Below, in pieces: positions 48,101 through 58,700 of a stretch of 64,000 bases of DNA (the first letter of the stretch is position 1; the number at the start of each line of letters is the position of its first letter). This DNA is from Otis tarda (Eukaryota > Chordata > Aves > Otidiformes > Otididae). The translations under genes and the position numbers were made by a program. Under the pieces are notes generated by a model. That model was not told where the DNA came from and ran no database searches. It saw only the letters and a program-made list of their open reading frames with translations. The stretch is taken from the NCBI GenBank assembly GCA_026413225.1, contig CM048552.1, positions 213,986,553 through 214,050,552 of the forward strand, in the 5' to 3' direction.

Positions 48101-51100
48101 GCAACCAGCCTCCAGGTCTCAACCTCTTCTCTCTTGTCTGAGATTCTTATCAAATTGCTCAGTGGAAAGGAACCTCAGGAGATATCTACTCCAACACCAA
48201 CCAGCTCCAACACTGATTTCAGACCAGGTTGCTCAGGCCTTTGTTCAGTTGGGTCTTGAAAAGATGCAAGGATGAAGATCCTCTAGTCTCTCTGAGGTCC
48301 TTTCTCAACATTTGCCTGCCCTTGCAGGGAAAACTAGTTTAAATCATATCCAGCAGGAACCTCTCTTGTTTCAATTTATGACCACTGCCTCCCATCCTCC
48401 TGACATGCAGCTCAGTGAAGAGCTTTCGTCCAATTTCTCAACAACCTCCTTGCCGGCACTGGAGAACTGCTATTAGGTCTCTCCAAAGTCTTTTCCAGGA
48501 TGAAGAGACTCAGTTCTCTCAGCCCCTCCTCATACATTCAGCCTCCTGACCAGTCTGGTGGCCTCTGCGGGACTCTCCCCAGTTTATCAATATCTGTCGT
48601 GGACTGGTGAGCCCCACACTGAACACACAATTGCTGAGTGAGGGGAATAATCACTTTCCTCCAGCTGCTAGCTATACCACCATGAGTATAGCCCAAGACG
48701 CTATCAAGGGACCACCAGCCTGGAGGCACAGTCCTCCCCAGCATGACTTCTTAGCATGAAGAAGCACTTCAAATCAAGTGTCCAAATGGATCAAACAAGA
48801 TACGTAAGGATTTGGGGAATCCATAAAGAGGGCAATTTCGGAAACACCACCAATCCCACAGAACTCACAGCCTGTTGTCGAATTCCCGATGCCAGGATGG
48901 TTTCCAGAGTGATGTTGATGTAAGTGCTGTAGTAGGGATGAGCTGGTGGCAGGTCCTGGAAATTAAGGATGAGCGATGTGTTGTCCTTGATCACCTCTAG
49001 CATATCTGCCAGCTTGCAGACTGACTGGTTGGCAGCTTCCAAGTAGTCAGACCTTGAGAGAGACCCGGCTGTCCAGAAAGGGTCATTCTGAAAGCAAAGC
49101 ACACCCTGGCATCAGTGCCACAAAGCCCAGACTCTTCCAATACAGGTGAAGACCCCTTTCTAGCCCACCTTGGCAACATTGGGGGATGCTGACAGCTACT
49201 CTTGATGACCACCTTGCAGTTTGCTGAAGCTCTGTGCCTCAGTTTCCCTACCCAAGGAGAGGTCATAGATCCTTACTGAAAGCAAGGCGGGCTGGGCAGG
49301 TCACCTCATTTCCAGGAGGAGAGCAGAGCTGTAATGCAATTTTCCAAGGTAGTAAGCTAAAAATGTACTTTCTTACACTATATTCATGATCACCAAGGAT
49401 TCATCAGAATCCAAAACCAAAAAAGGACTAGCACCACGACACTATTATATAACTAAAAGTTACCAGAGAGGAGCTAAGGGCTGTTGGAAGAGATGGGCTC
49501 CTGACTTAAGGACATTCAGGAACAATTGCTTCAAAGTACATCCCAAAAAGCAGCCTTCCAGATGCTGTCCTGGCCCTTCTCATCTGGCAAGCAGCAGTTT
49601 CCCTGCATTCTCACCATCACATCTGCAGGCCAACCAAGTTTCTGTGCTGCAGCACACGCAGCTATAATACACAGAAATTCCCATCATACCTCCAGATCAG
49701 CTCAGATCAGAACGGCAGTGAAGGAACTCCACACAGGCGTATGAAACCAGTATCTGAGCTTGCATCGCTGCAGCAATGCCTCAGCGAGCCACGTTCAAGC
49801 TTGTATGAGCGTTGTGGAGTGCTGCAGCCCTCCTTCCAGATCACAGCTAATGCTCTCTAAGAGGCTTCCGGCCTCTAGACACAGAGCAGCTTGGCAGAAA
49901 GAAACGCCACCTGCAACTTGACTGCACGCTGAAGGATAGGTCAAGCCCGTCCCACAGCAATTCCTTCTCCCCTGGACTTCGAAGTATGAATTTCTTGCTT
50001 TTTCTTTGTAAAGACAATTGTCTCCAAAACTAAATCAAAGAAAAAGGCACAGCATATAAAACACAACACATTGTCTTTTCTTTTTTTTTTTTTTTTAATC
50101 ATGTTCCCCTGCCTGGGGCTTCTGAAGTTCTTTGTGGTGTCAATCAGGCATTAAGGTTCCTTCTTCCAGGTGGTGGAAGAAAGACTGTGTCTTTTAGACT
50201 AAGTCTAAGCTTAGTAGAGGACAGAACTAAATGTGGCTCATGGACTCTTGGTCTAGCTGCACTTCAGATCACTCCACCAAGGAGACAGATCTACACATCT
50301 CCACCTCAAAGAGGTGGCATGAGCTTTCATCCCATGGCCATGGCTCCAGGACACCCTCTCCATGGCCATACGCACCTGTAGGAACCACTCTCCAGCATTG
50401 AGTTTTTCCAGGTCGGTCCAGTTGAACATGGAGGAGTGCTCGTAGGCCCATTCTGGAAAGATTTCCTCCACGTTTGTTGTTCTCCTGAGTGTCTTGTCAT
50501 GCATCAGAAATGGCACTCCATCATAGCTGCAAAGACAGTCAGAGGCCCCATTACAGATGGAGATGTGCAACCACGTACATGGTACTAGAAAAATACTTGT
50601 TCCCACTCCAGCCTCTCTCATGGCTTCACATCAAAATCATTGTGAAGATCTCAACTAGTTTAACACATCCCCAGCATCCCCAAAACCAGCTGAAATGAGA
50701 TGTACCCAGAGGAAAAAGTCTCTTAGATACCTGCTACATGTTTGCAGTCATTCAAACGCTGACATAACCCTGTCCCTCCCCTCCCTTCCTCCTCCTCACT
50801 ACCCCACTCAAAAAAATGTCTAGAGTGCCAAACTGGTAGCTTGGACAAGAACACCCACCCTGAATGCTCAGGCTAACCAAAGCTTTCTGCAATGTTTGTA
50901 GCTCCAGATAATGTCAGATGTTTTCCATACTCTGTATTCACAGACACAGACACACACACAAACTATTCTCAAAGTGTTAATAGTAGATGACGAGTAAGAT
51001 TTCCAAGGACTCTCAGACTATATGGGAACTTAATGTTCATGGGCTTTCAGCAAAATGCAAAGGCCCCAAGCTACCAAAATTGCTCTGAAATTGTCTTTTC

Positions 51101-53862
51101 AATGGAAAATTGCTTTCAGGAAACAGCCACGCTCACATGAGTTGCTAAGTTCATGCATCTTAAAGAAAACTCGCCTCTCAGATGAAACTAAATACCCAAA
51201 TTCATGCACTGTGGGCTTTAAGCCACCTAGATATTGCAGAACAGTGGTTCTGGGAAATGGAAAAAGCTCTTCAAACTTTCTTCCACCCAATTTTCTGTGA
51301 CAAGGTCAGTGGTAACACCACACGGGGCAGTGAGGGTTTTGATCAAGGGCAGGGGAACAGTTGTCTGCACTCAGAAATCAAGATAAATCCAGCACAGACA
51401 GCCTAATTATAATGACATCAAAGAGCCAGTCTTCATAGCAGGAGACTCAGGTAAGGTCTGGAAAGGAGATGGGGTTAAAATATAAACTGCATTTAAATTA
51501 GGAGACAACCCAGAGCATTCACCCCTACAGCTAGAGGGAAAACAAAAACCAAAATTTTAGATGATGGAGCAAACGCTGCCTCAGCTTTACCAGTGCCTGC
51601 AGAAGTCTCCCGTGACAAAGGTCACTGGCATCTTATTTGCTATTTCTAGCGCACACTGTGCCAGCTACTTCCCCCCGCAACCCAAAGCAACACGCTGACA
51701 CAGCAATACCATGCTCAGCAGCACACCATGCTGCTGCAATCAGTCAGAAGGGTTTTTAATAAATACAGTCAAAAAAAAAAAAAAAGAAAAGAAAAAATGC
51801 TAAGCAACTGCAGAATTAAGAGTGTGGAATGTTTAAGGGAGATAGGAGCTCAAGTTTTAACATCTCATAGCAGAGCATCATCAGAAACTGCTAAGCCTTA
51901 ACCACAGTGCGGAAATCCTACGGGACTCTTCATATTTACTTCCTCCTGTCTAATCCTTCCCCTTATGGCGTCACTCAGCACTACCCACAGCTAACCACGA
52001 TGTATTAGCTGGCAGAAGTTTGAAAAAATAATTCAGAGACAGAAATCAGAGCTTTAGAAGAAGAAATGTGGGAGGAGGTAGAAAATGAGAGAGGAATACA
52101 CAGTGATACTGCGCTCCGGCTGCTTGAAGCAAAGTTGGCTTTTCAACCAGGGCCACCCAGTTTGGGGTATGTGGTAGGGAGCAAGTTGTGATAGGTCTGA
52201 GTATGTCCAAGCAGCCCACCCATGGCCGATATGTGCCTACAAGAACATGGAAGCATCCCAGGAGGGATGGCCTGGGGATGTCCCAGGTGGACTGGACCCA
52301 TCAAACCACAGGCACAAAGAGCATCTTTCAAAGGGATAAGGACAGCAACGAGTGTTGTGCTGCAAACCCTTCCCAAAGTTGCTGCCAGCTGTATTAAAAA
52401 CCTCTCAGTTTTTGGTGAGAAGGTCAATGGAGTCTGCTTTTTAAAAAGACACCTGGGTCTCCTAGAGAAGGCCTCAGATAACTGGGCCATCAAGGGCATT
52501 GTTTAAGCTATGGATGCTTGATGTGGACCTCTGGGATTGCTGATGAGAGGCAACATGGAAAGCTCCCGGAGCTTTTCCAGCTCTCCTCCTCCCAAAAGGC
52601 CACCTCTCCCCTCGGCCAGTGATAACAGAAGCAACCGATTTAGCCACTGCATGAGCCGAGTCCTCACTTGTGAGTGTGGACAGTCAAGTAGTCATCCCTT
52701 CAGAACAGTTAATGAACTAAACTGATTTTTGAAAAATGAAGAATTGTATTGCAAATATCCCAATTCATCTTCCATCCTTCTACAATGACTTCCACTCTCT
52801 AGGTGGAAGAAATTCCTACAGTTTCTATATCGTTCGATCTCAAGCAGTTATACAAAGAACAAAAAAAGCACCCTAAGAAACTTCAAAAGCCCATCTTCCA
52901 CCAGGCGAAAATATCTTTCCATCAACACCAACCTCCAAAGCAGTCAGGGAAACAGAAAACATCAGCTTTGAGTCTCTTGTATTTATAATCAGAACTGAGA
53001 CAAACTGAGGGATCACCAAGGTGTGGCATTACTGTTCCCTTCCTGCCACCTCTGCCGTTTTGCACATCTACGTAAAACATGCAAAAGACAGTTCAGAAAA
53101 GGAACAAGAATATTAAAGCATCATCAAACTCTTGGAACAAAGCACAGTTCTTGAAATAACCCTCTCTAAATGCTCTCTAAATTGGCCTTGTCAATTCAGC
53201 TCAACATTTACGTGCAAGGAACGGCTTTCTGACAGTCAACAACACCTCTTCCCACCATTAGTGACACGCGAGGGAAGGGGAGGAGGAGAAAGCGCGTACT
53301 GCTGGGCTGCTAAATTCTTGTAAAAACCCTCCTGAAGACTTGCAGTGCAATGAAGTCAGTTTGGGATCTCCACTCTGCACCTCGGGCACCCTAACAAAAG
53401 TCAGATTTAAGCAGCTCTGTCTCTTCCCAAGGTCAGTTGACTTCAAGCCAGGCTAGAAACCAGGTGTTCTGTTCCAATGCAATAAAACAAGCTCTAGGAT
53501 TAGCTACAGTCTTCCTGCCAATGAAGATTAGCTTCATAACAAAGGTATCCAGGTTCTCCCACCTGGACAGCTTCACCTTTAATCGTCATCACAGTGGAAC
53601 AATAAGTAGCATCTGTGCAAGTGGAGACAGCGAGAAATTACCCGATACGTTCACCACGAGAGCTCTTTTCTATGGGAAAGGGCAGTAACAAGCAGACACA
53701 CACCAGATAGGAAAGACCCATCAGCATGGTTTAGGCCATCCACAGAGAACATCTCAGACCAACTAGCACACTGGCTTACCTCAGTACAACATCAGCTTGG
53801 ACTCCATATATCTTCTGTTCCACTGCCTTCTGGAAGGACATCAGAGTGTTTTCTGGTGCCAA
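32927..53862 (-). CDS. GDPD5: GDPD5 (GDE2), C-terminal 356 residues, eight exons; 5' part outside window
   Basis: GDPD5/GDE2 is a multi-pass surface protein with an extracellular GDPD domain. Known roles of the family member are glycerophosphocholine hydrolysis and release of GPI-anchored proteins such as RECK during motor-neuron differentiation. Exons are 53862-53780, 50526-50376, 49087-48869, 46288-46131, 44174-44027, 40299-40217, 33765-33653 and 33042-32927, all GT-AG and in phase. Visible are LAPENTLMSF (metal-binding Glu in PEN), DGVPFLMHDKTLRRTTNVEE (MHD histidine), NLYTVNEPWLYSILWCAGV, a last hydrophobic segment LISLIIIVGVFIFQK, and the tail YNPEQIMLSAAVRR and DVKIMKEKLIF. These match vertebrate GDPD5 rather than other GDPD paralogues. 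Possible N-glycosylation sites are FNWT, NQS, NTS, NIT and NLS. Roughly the first 240 residues, including the HRG motif and earlier helices, are not in the window. No inactivating change is seen. Confidence 0.95.
33107..33132 (+). repeat. MIR-like SINE core remnant in GDPD5 intron
   Basis: ATGGGGAAACTGAGGCACTG resembles the conserved core of the ancient MIR SINE. Only about 25 bases are recognisable, so this may be coincidence. Confidence 0.35.
33653..33765 (-). CDS. GDPD5: GDPD5 penultimate coding exon
   Basis: The acceptor GTCTTGCAG is followed by WRLGSIRTYNPEQIMLSAAV, then RRSSRDVKIMKEKLIFS. The donor is TTTTTCAG|GTACG. Length is 113 bp. This juxtamembrane segment is nearly identical to mammalian GDPD5. 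Confidence 0.95.
33766..40216 (-). other. GDPD5: GDPD5 intron (6.5 kb) without recognised elements
   Basis: No CR1, LTR or nested gene is seen. Several overlapping open frames exist but none has matching splice sites. A stretch around 38940-39240 is repeat-free, with ATTATAAATAGACC and GTAATTACGC words, and might be regulatory. Confidence 0.55.
40217..40299 (-). CDS. GDPD5: GDPD5 exon with the last transmembrane helix
   Basis: The acceptor TTGTCTTCCAG is followed by PPDEYRLIWITSDLISLIII and VGVFIFQ. The donor is CAGAA|GTAAGT. Length is 83 bp. The helix is hydrophobic and uninterrupted. Confidence 0.94.
41054..41237 (+). mobile_element. CR1 LINE 3' fragment in GDPD5 intron
   Basis: Begins CTGGAACAGGTTGCCCAGAG and ends CATTCTATGATTCTATGATT with two terminal octamers. 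Antisense to GDPD5. Confidence 0.93.
43469..43491. repeat. (TA)n microsatellite
   Basis: About eleven perfect TA units in the GDPD5 intron. Confidence 0.92.
43789..43929. repeat. Three-copy 47-bp tandem repeat in GDPD5 intron
   Basis: Three adjacent units of exactly 47 bases (43789-43835, 43836-43882, 43883-43929). Each holds the shared core CAAACCTTCCTGGAGAAAC. Copies 2 and 3 are the closest pair. It begins about 100 bases beyond the donor of the exon at 44027. Confidence 0.9.
44027..44174 (-). CDS. GDPD5: GDPD5 exon, end of the phosphodiesterase domain
   Basis: The acceptor CTCCTGGCAG completes an Arg codon. It encodes DYAMANLSVNLYTVNEPWLY, SILWCAGVQSVTSDSSH and KVPFPIWLM. The donor is ATG|GTAAGT. 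Length is 148 bp. Confidence 0.95.
46131..46288 (-). CDS. GDPD5: GDPD5 exon, phosphodiesterase domain
   Basis: The acceptor CTCCCTCCGCAG is followed by VMWLPDTERQLVRQIAPGFR and ends KLNLRYTKVTNEDV plus two bases of Arg. The donor is GTCAG|GTACGG. Length is 158 bp. Confidence 0.95.
47103..47371 (+). mobile_element. CR1 LINE 3' fragment in GDPD5 intron
   Basis: Starts at GGGGGTAATGGTTTCAAAAC, runs through TTGCCCAGAGAGGCGGTGG and ends near ATTCTGTGACTCTATGATT. Antisense to GDPD5. Confidence 0.93.
48154..48640 (-). mobile_element. Older diverged CR1 LINE, minus orientation
   Basis: Begins GGAAAGGAACCTCAGGAGAT and continues through weakly conserved CR1 3' UTR and ORF2-tail sequence (CTCAGTTCTCTCAGCCCCTC) to about the GCCCCACACTGAACACAC motif. 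It is much more diverged than the other copies. Confidence 0.75.
48869..49087 (-). CDS. GDPD5: GDPD5 exon, phosphodiesterase domain with glycosylation sites
   Basis: The acceptor TTTGCTTTCAG is followed by NDPFWTAGSLSRSDYLEAAN and ends ETILASGIRQQA. The donor is GCT|GTGAGT, chosen because it keeps phase 0 and aligns with the family. Length is 219 bp. NQS, NTS and NIT sequons are present. Confidence 0.94.
49230..49253 (-). repeat. MIR-like SINE core remnant in GDPD5 intron
   Basis: CTCTGTGCCTCAGTTTCCCT is the reverse complement of the same MIR-like core. It is very short. Confidence 0.35.
50376..50526 (-). CDS. GDPD5: GDPD5 exon with the MHD catalytic motif
   Basis: The acceptor GTCTTTGCAG completes a Ser codon. 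It encodes YDGVPFLMHDKTLRRTTNVE through LNAGEWFLQ. The donor is CTACAG|GTGCGT. Length is 151 bp. The histidine in MHD is a conserved GDPD catalytic residue. Confidence 0.95.
50527..53779 (-). other. GDPD5: GDPD5 intron, nothing recognised
   Basis: Unique sequence with A-rich runs near 51770-51795. No nested gene or clear repeat. Confidence 0.55.
53780..53862 (-). CDS. GDPD5: GDPD5 exon with the PEN motif (most 5' exon in window)
   Basis: The acceptor TTTTCCCCCAATAG is followed by LAPENTLMSFQKAVEQKIYG and VQADVVL plus two bases. The donor is CTGAG|GTAAGC. Length is 83 bp. The preceding exon, which should end in the HRG catalytic motif, was searched for in 53.9-64 kb and not found. Confidence 0.94.
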
Positions 53863-56800
53863 CTATTGGGGGAAAAAAAAGAGCAAGGAGAGACTAGTAG
53901 TAAGTGGAAATGTTTACAAAGCAGTGTCAGTGATGATGCTGGGAGAAAGGTTTAGAGACTTTAAGGACTCAAAATAATCTTGTTTTGCAGATTATGTACT
54001 GGTCAGTTACACTGGAGTACCAGCATTCCCCAGGCAGAATTGCATCTTATTGAAGTCCTGAAGATGACCAACGCATTTAACTCCATTGATGGTCTTTCAC
54101 ACACAGGACAGAATTCAGTGCAGAGTCATCATGCCTGCAACAGCTGAAACCCGGCCAGCTTGTGGTCAGGTGCAAAATCAGTGTACGAGAGATTCACCCA
54201 CCACTGTGGTCCCCCAAACACCGGCTTGCTGGAGATCCCCAGAAAGCGACTGTTAATGTGATGCCAATTCTCCATCCAGAGCTTATATCTAGAGTTATCC
54301 AAAACACACCTTAACAGTTCTTCGTTCTCCTACTTTTCTATGCAAACAGTGCTTACAATGCCACTATAGAAAGAATAAAGTCCATAAACCAGGGTATTAT
54401 CCATACAACGGAAAACAACTAGACCACAGGTTCTGAAGCACACGTTTTATTTCCACATCTACTCAGTTCAATAAAGTCATGTATTACTCAGTGTAAAAAT
54501 CAGTTGATTTCTCTAATAACAAACATTTCAGTTTTAACAACCAAAAAAAAAATAGCCATAAGCTTAGAAAGTTTGTCCTTATGGCTATCACAAATAAAGA
54601 CTCAAATTTTATTTCAGATTCCTTCCTGTTGAATGGAGCAGATGGTAACAGAATTTGGGTTTGTTTAAAAACAGTACAGTGTGAAGACAAATACCTTGTT
54701 TTTTCTACAAAACCAGTACAGCATAGTCAGTCCCAAGATGCCCATGAACAAACAACAGGCAGACCAGAAAAAAAAAAAAGTAGACAACTACAGAGAGAAA
54801 ACCTGGCAGGTTTCCTGCACTGAAACATAAGTACATAAAAATAAAGCTATTTTAAAAAATCATTTTATTTTTTTCAATTTTACTTTCAGGTTTGGAGCAC
54901 CTGTAACATCCTGGTTTTCCACTCATCTCTGCCACCACCAGGATCAGTAAGTTTCCATCAAGACACAATGAGCATTCACAAGCCGTGATTTTTAAGAATT
55001 ACTCAGAGTTTGGAAAGAGGAATAATTAAGAACAAAGGTCTAAACGCACCATGCAAGCAACATGCACAATAAATGCAAGAAATAGCTCAAGAGTTTAAGG
55101 TGTCTCTGAGATTTATTTATTTTCTTATTAGCTGATGACCTTACACGCTCAGATCAGCAAAGCTTTGGGGTAACACAATCAGAGCAAATGTCAGCAACCA
55201 CCTTCACATGGCTCCAGTATCTCTCTACTGAATTCCTCTGGATCAAGCCACGCATCGATTCTAGGTCATTTTTCTTTTTGTTCAAAGGCAACACAGAGGC
55301 ACGTTATTTTCCTTCAAAAACTCCCAAAGTCTGACTTGTCAAGGAGAAGACAGAGGCAACGCCCCCATCACACCCTCTCGCACAGCCCAGCGCTGGGTCA
55401 CGCAAGGTCGAGTTGAAAGAGGTTTTTTTGCAATATATCCACAATACCCAGAGCTGTCAGCAGGGAGCAGCAGCCACATAAAGATCTACAGATCCCATCC
55501 AGGCAGACCTGCTCTATCTCCTTGGGATGCTTTCAGCATCTCGGCTTCCCCCTAGCCCCGGGAAGTAGCCCAGGTTTCCTCAAGATAACGCTGCAAAGCG
55601 ACCGTCTTTGTTTTACAGGGTAATGCTCAGTATTCGCTTTTGGAGACTGCAAGAACCGCAAGGAAACAAAGTGTGTAGAGTTCAAACTAGAGACAGTTGA
55701 ACTAGAGAAACCAAAGGGTGATGCAAGACCACCAGCCTAAGTCAGGAAGGGTTGCTGGGTGGATGCAACGCAAGTCCCAACTCAAGATGTGACACCACAT
55801 CAAGCAGGAACTGAACTCACGCCCGTATAAGCAGTCTCACCAAGGATGCAGACATACAAGGAACAGAAAAGCAAAGTGTGTTGAGTTATAAACAATCTTT
55901 CAGGCTAAGGGGGACTGGAAAGGGCAGGCTGGACTATCTCCACCAAGCAATCAATATAAAAGCTGACGACACAGGTAGGACTACACTACTGTCACCCACC
56001 TACACAATGAAGAGCTCCTATTGCATGAGTAAGGGCTAATGATGGCAAACAAGCGCAGCTACAACAGTATTCCACCTCTGCAGAGGTGGACCAGCGTGAC
56101 CAAGGTCTTCTCAAACAGTAAAGATGTTCATGCATCTTAGAGGCAGTGCTAAAATACAGGTTGCAGTGAGCTAAAAACTGAGATTTTCATTTATTTTTAA
56201 AACTCAGCACACTATGTCCCATCTTCAGTGCTCAGACACCACTGAGCCTCACCCTGTGGAGAGATGATCCCAGTCCCAGGAGTGGACTAATTCCACTCCT
56301 GCTGCATCTCTAGCCCCTACAGAGCCTGTAGACCACGGTTCACCCTTCAAGAAGGGCAAAACTTAACTGGACCCCACCAGGGCTGCAGGCAGCTGCTCAG
56401 ATATTAGACATCCATTCCTTCCCCAGGAACTTGACCCAAACACAAGTTCAATAAACTTACAAAACTCCGGCCAGATCTGTGCCGAAAACAGCAGCTGTGC
56501 AGAGGAAGCAGCATTTTAAAATCGTTCTAAGGACTTAAGGTCTGGCCATCCAAATACACACTCAGGAACTGTAATATCATCGTCATCACAATACCTCTAG
56601 AAGTGAAGAGCAACCTCTTGAAGAGCATCACAGATGGATGAGCATCTCTAGCTGCTCTGAACCAGCAAACAGCACAGACGTCAGCAGAAGTGCTCTCCAT
56701 AACACCATTCCCCACGGTGGCTTGTGCTGGGCAGTCTCAATAACACCACAATGCTATTACTTGACAGGTTGATGTCAGAAGCTTTGGAAAAGTAGATTAT

Positions 56801-57984
56801 AAGCCTTCCAGGCAAAGACGTCATCTTCTTGTGAGCATGTGGCGGGTAAGCTCCTAACCCGGCCAGAGCCAGTCACCCTGATATAAATAATTGCATCTCC
56901 AGATGAGTCCATCATCAATGCAGAAAGCTGTCCTCCTCGGTTTCTAAACCTCTCGGTCAATCCTAGCCTTGAGGGGACTGAGCAAGCCACTCGTACCAAT
57001 GACATAGTCCAATAAAGGTCAACCAGAAAGCCAGGAAAGCTTTAACCCTGTCCCCTAAAATCAGGTGTTGCCTATTCCCAGAGGTTCCTCTAGCACTACT
57101 TTAGACATGGGATCTCTCTGCACTAGGAGTTCATCTCCGTTAGAATGCGAGTTTTTTGTGAAAAGGGTGAATCTCAGTAACAGATATTTCCATCGTCCCA
57201 GCCTGTGTCTGTCTCCCTCAGGAAAAAGGGAGCTGAAACCCCAAATTCAGCATGTTTAGTGCAGAGATGCACCCAAGTGAGACAGTTGCTAGTACAGGAA
57301 TTACTTCTTGAGGTTAGTGTTGTGGGTTTTTTAAAAAATATTTTACAGCAAAACTGCAATAACTAAATAAATGCAGTCTTTCTGCTTGTATTTCTCTCTG
57401 TCTCCCTCCAGTTTCTTCTATGAGCTTCCTCCTTGATACGATATATTCAGGCACATTATGACTAAAATCTAAATCCAAGTTTGCAGCAATGCGGTGCAAC
57501 TGGACACAACCAATTTCTTAAGAAATCAAGTGCTGAAGTGAAGCCAGCCCTGGGGCACAAAGCAATGATTTCACTCCAAAACCTCTGTCCTATACAAACC
57601 ATGCCAATGTCCACTGAAAGCCAGACAGACTCTGTGCAGGGTTTGTAGAAGCTGTTCCTTCCCTTCACACTTGGTTTGATAGGCTCATCCCTTGCAAAAA
57701 TCAAGCTACTATTCATTTCTTCCTACTACAGAGATACAGCAAGCATTTTCTAGAAAATTACCCATGAATGAACTCATTTTCGAATGGTTTTTTTTTTTGC
57801 TTAAAATACAATTATAAATGCTTTCAAGCGGAGTCAAGAGCTTTGGACCTTCCTTAACGAAGATTATGAAAGCATGCTAGTTAGAGCAGCACAGCCTTGC
57901 TACAGTTGGATGTTGCTATCCTGTATTTTTCCCCTAATTAGCCACCTTGCCAGGCCTTTAAAAAAAAAAAAAATAGAAATTAAC

Positions 57985-58700
57985 ACATCATTAGCATGTG
58001 GGGAGGCTAAACAAAGAAGCTTGCACAGAAGAACTGTGGATGCTAGACAGCTGGCTGAACATGAGCCAGCAGTGTGCCCAGGTGGCCAAGAAGGCCAGCA
58101 GCGTCCTGGCTTGTTTCAGGACCAGTGTGGCCAGCAGGAGCAGGGCAGTGATGCTGCCCCTGTACTGGGCACTGGTGAGGCTGCACCTCGAGTGCTGTGT
58201 GCAGTGTTGGGCCCCTCAGCACAAGAAGGATGTTGAGGTGCTGGAGCACGTCCAGAGAAGGGCAAATGAAGCTGGTGAGGGGTCTGGAGCACCAGTGTGA
58301 TGAGGAGCGGCTGAGGGAACTGGGGTTGTTTAGTCAGGAGAAGAGAAGGCTGAGGGGAGACCTCATCGCTCTCTACGACTGCCTGAAAGGAGGGTGTAAG
58401 GAGGTGGGTGTTGGTCTCTTCTCCTAAATAACTTGTGATAGGACAAGAGGAAATGGCCTCAAGTTGTTCCAGTGGAGGTTTAGGTTGGATATCAGGAAAC
58501 ACTTCTCTACTGACAGAGTGGTCAGGCACTGGAACAGGCTGCCCAAGGAAATGGTGGAGTCACCATCCCTGGAGGTGCTCAAGGAACGTGTAGACGTGGC
58601 ACTCCAGGACATAGATTAGTGGACGTGGTGGTGTTGGGTTGCCGGTTGGACTTGATGATCTTGGAGGTCTCTTCCAATCTTAAAGATTCTATGATTGTGT
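57985..58700 (+). mobile_element. CR1 LINE, ORF2 tail and 3' UTR, plus orientation
   Basis: Translates in part as [20 protein letters not shown] and [20 protein letters not shown], the C-terminal region of CR1 ORF2, without the indels seen in the 8.4 kb group. It ends with the TTGGACTTGATGATCTTGGAGG type of 3' UTR and GATTCTATGATT, so it is a separate subfamily, related to the fragment at 9.8 kb. An A-run of 15 bases precedes it. Confidence 0.93.

Noticed and set aside
48864..48871. Alternative donor CAG|GCTGTG for the GDPD5 exon
   Set aside because: GC followed by TGTG is not a good GC donor. The GCT|GTGAGT donor three bases on fits the consensus and the family alignment.
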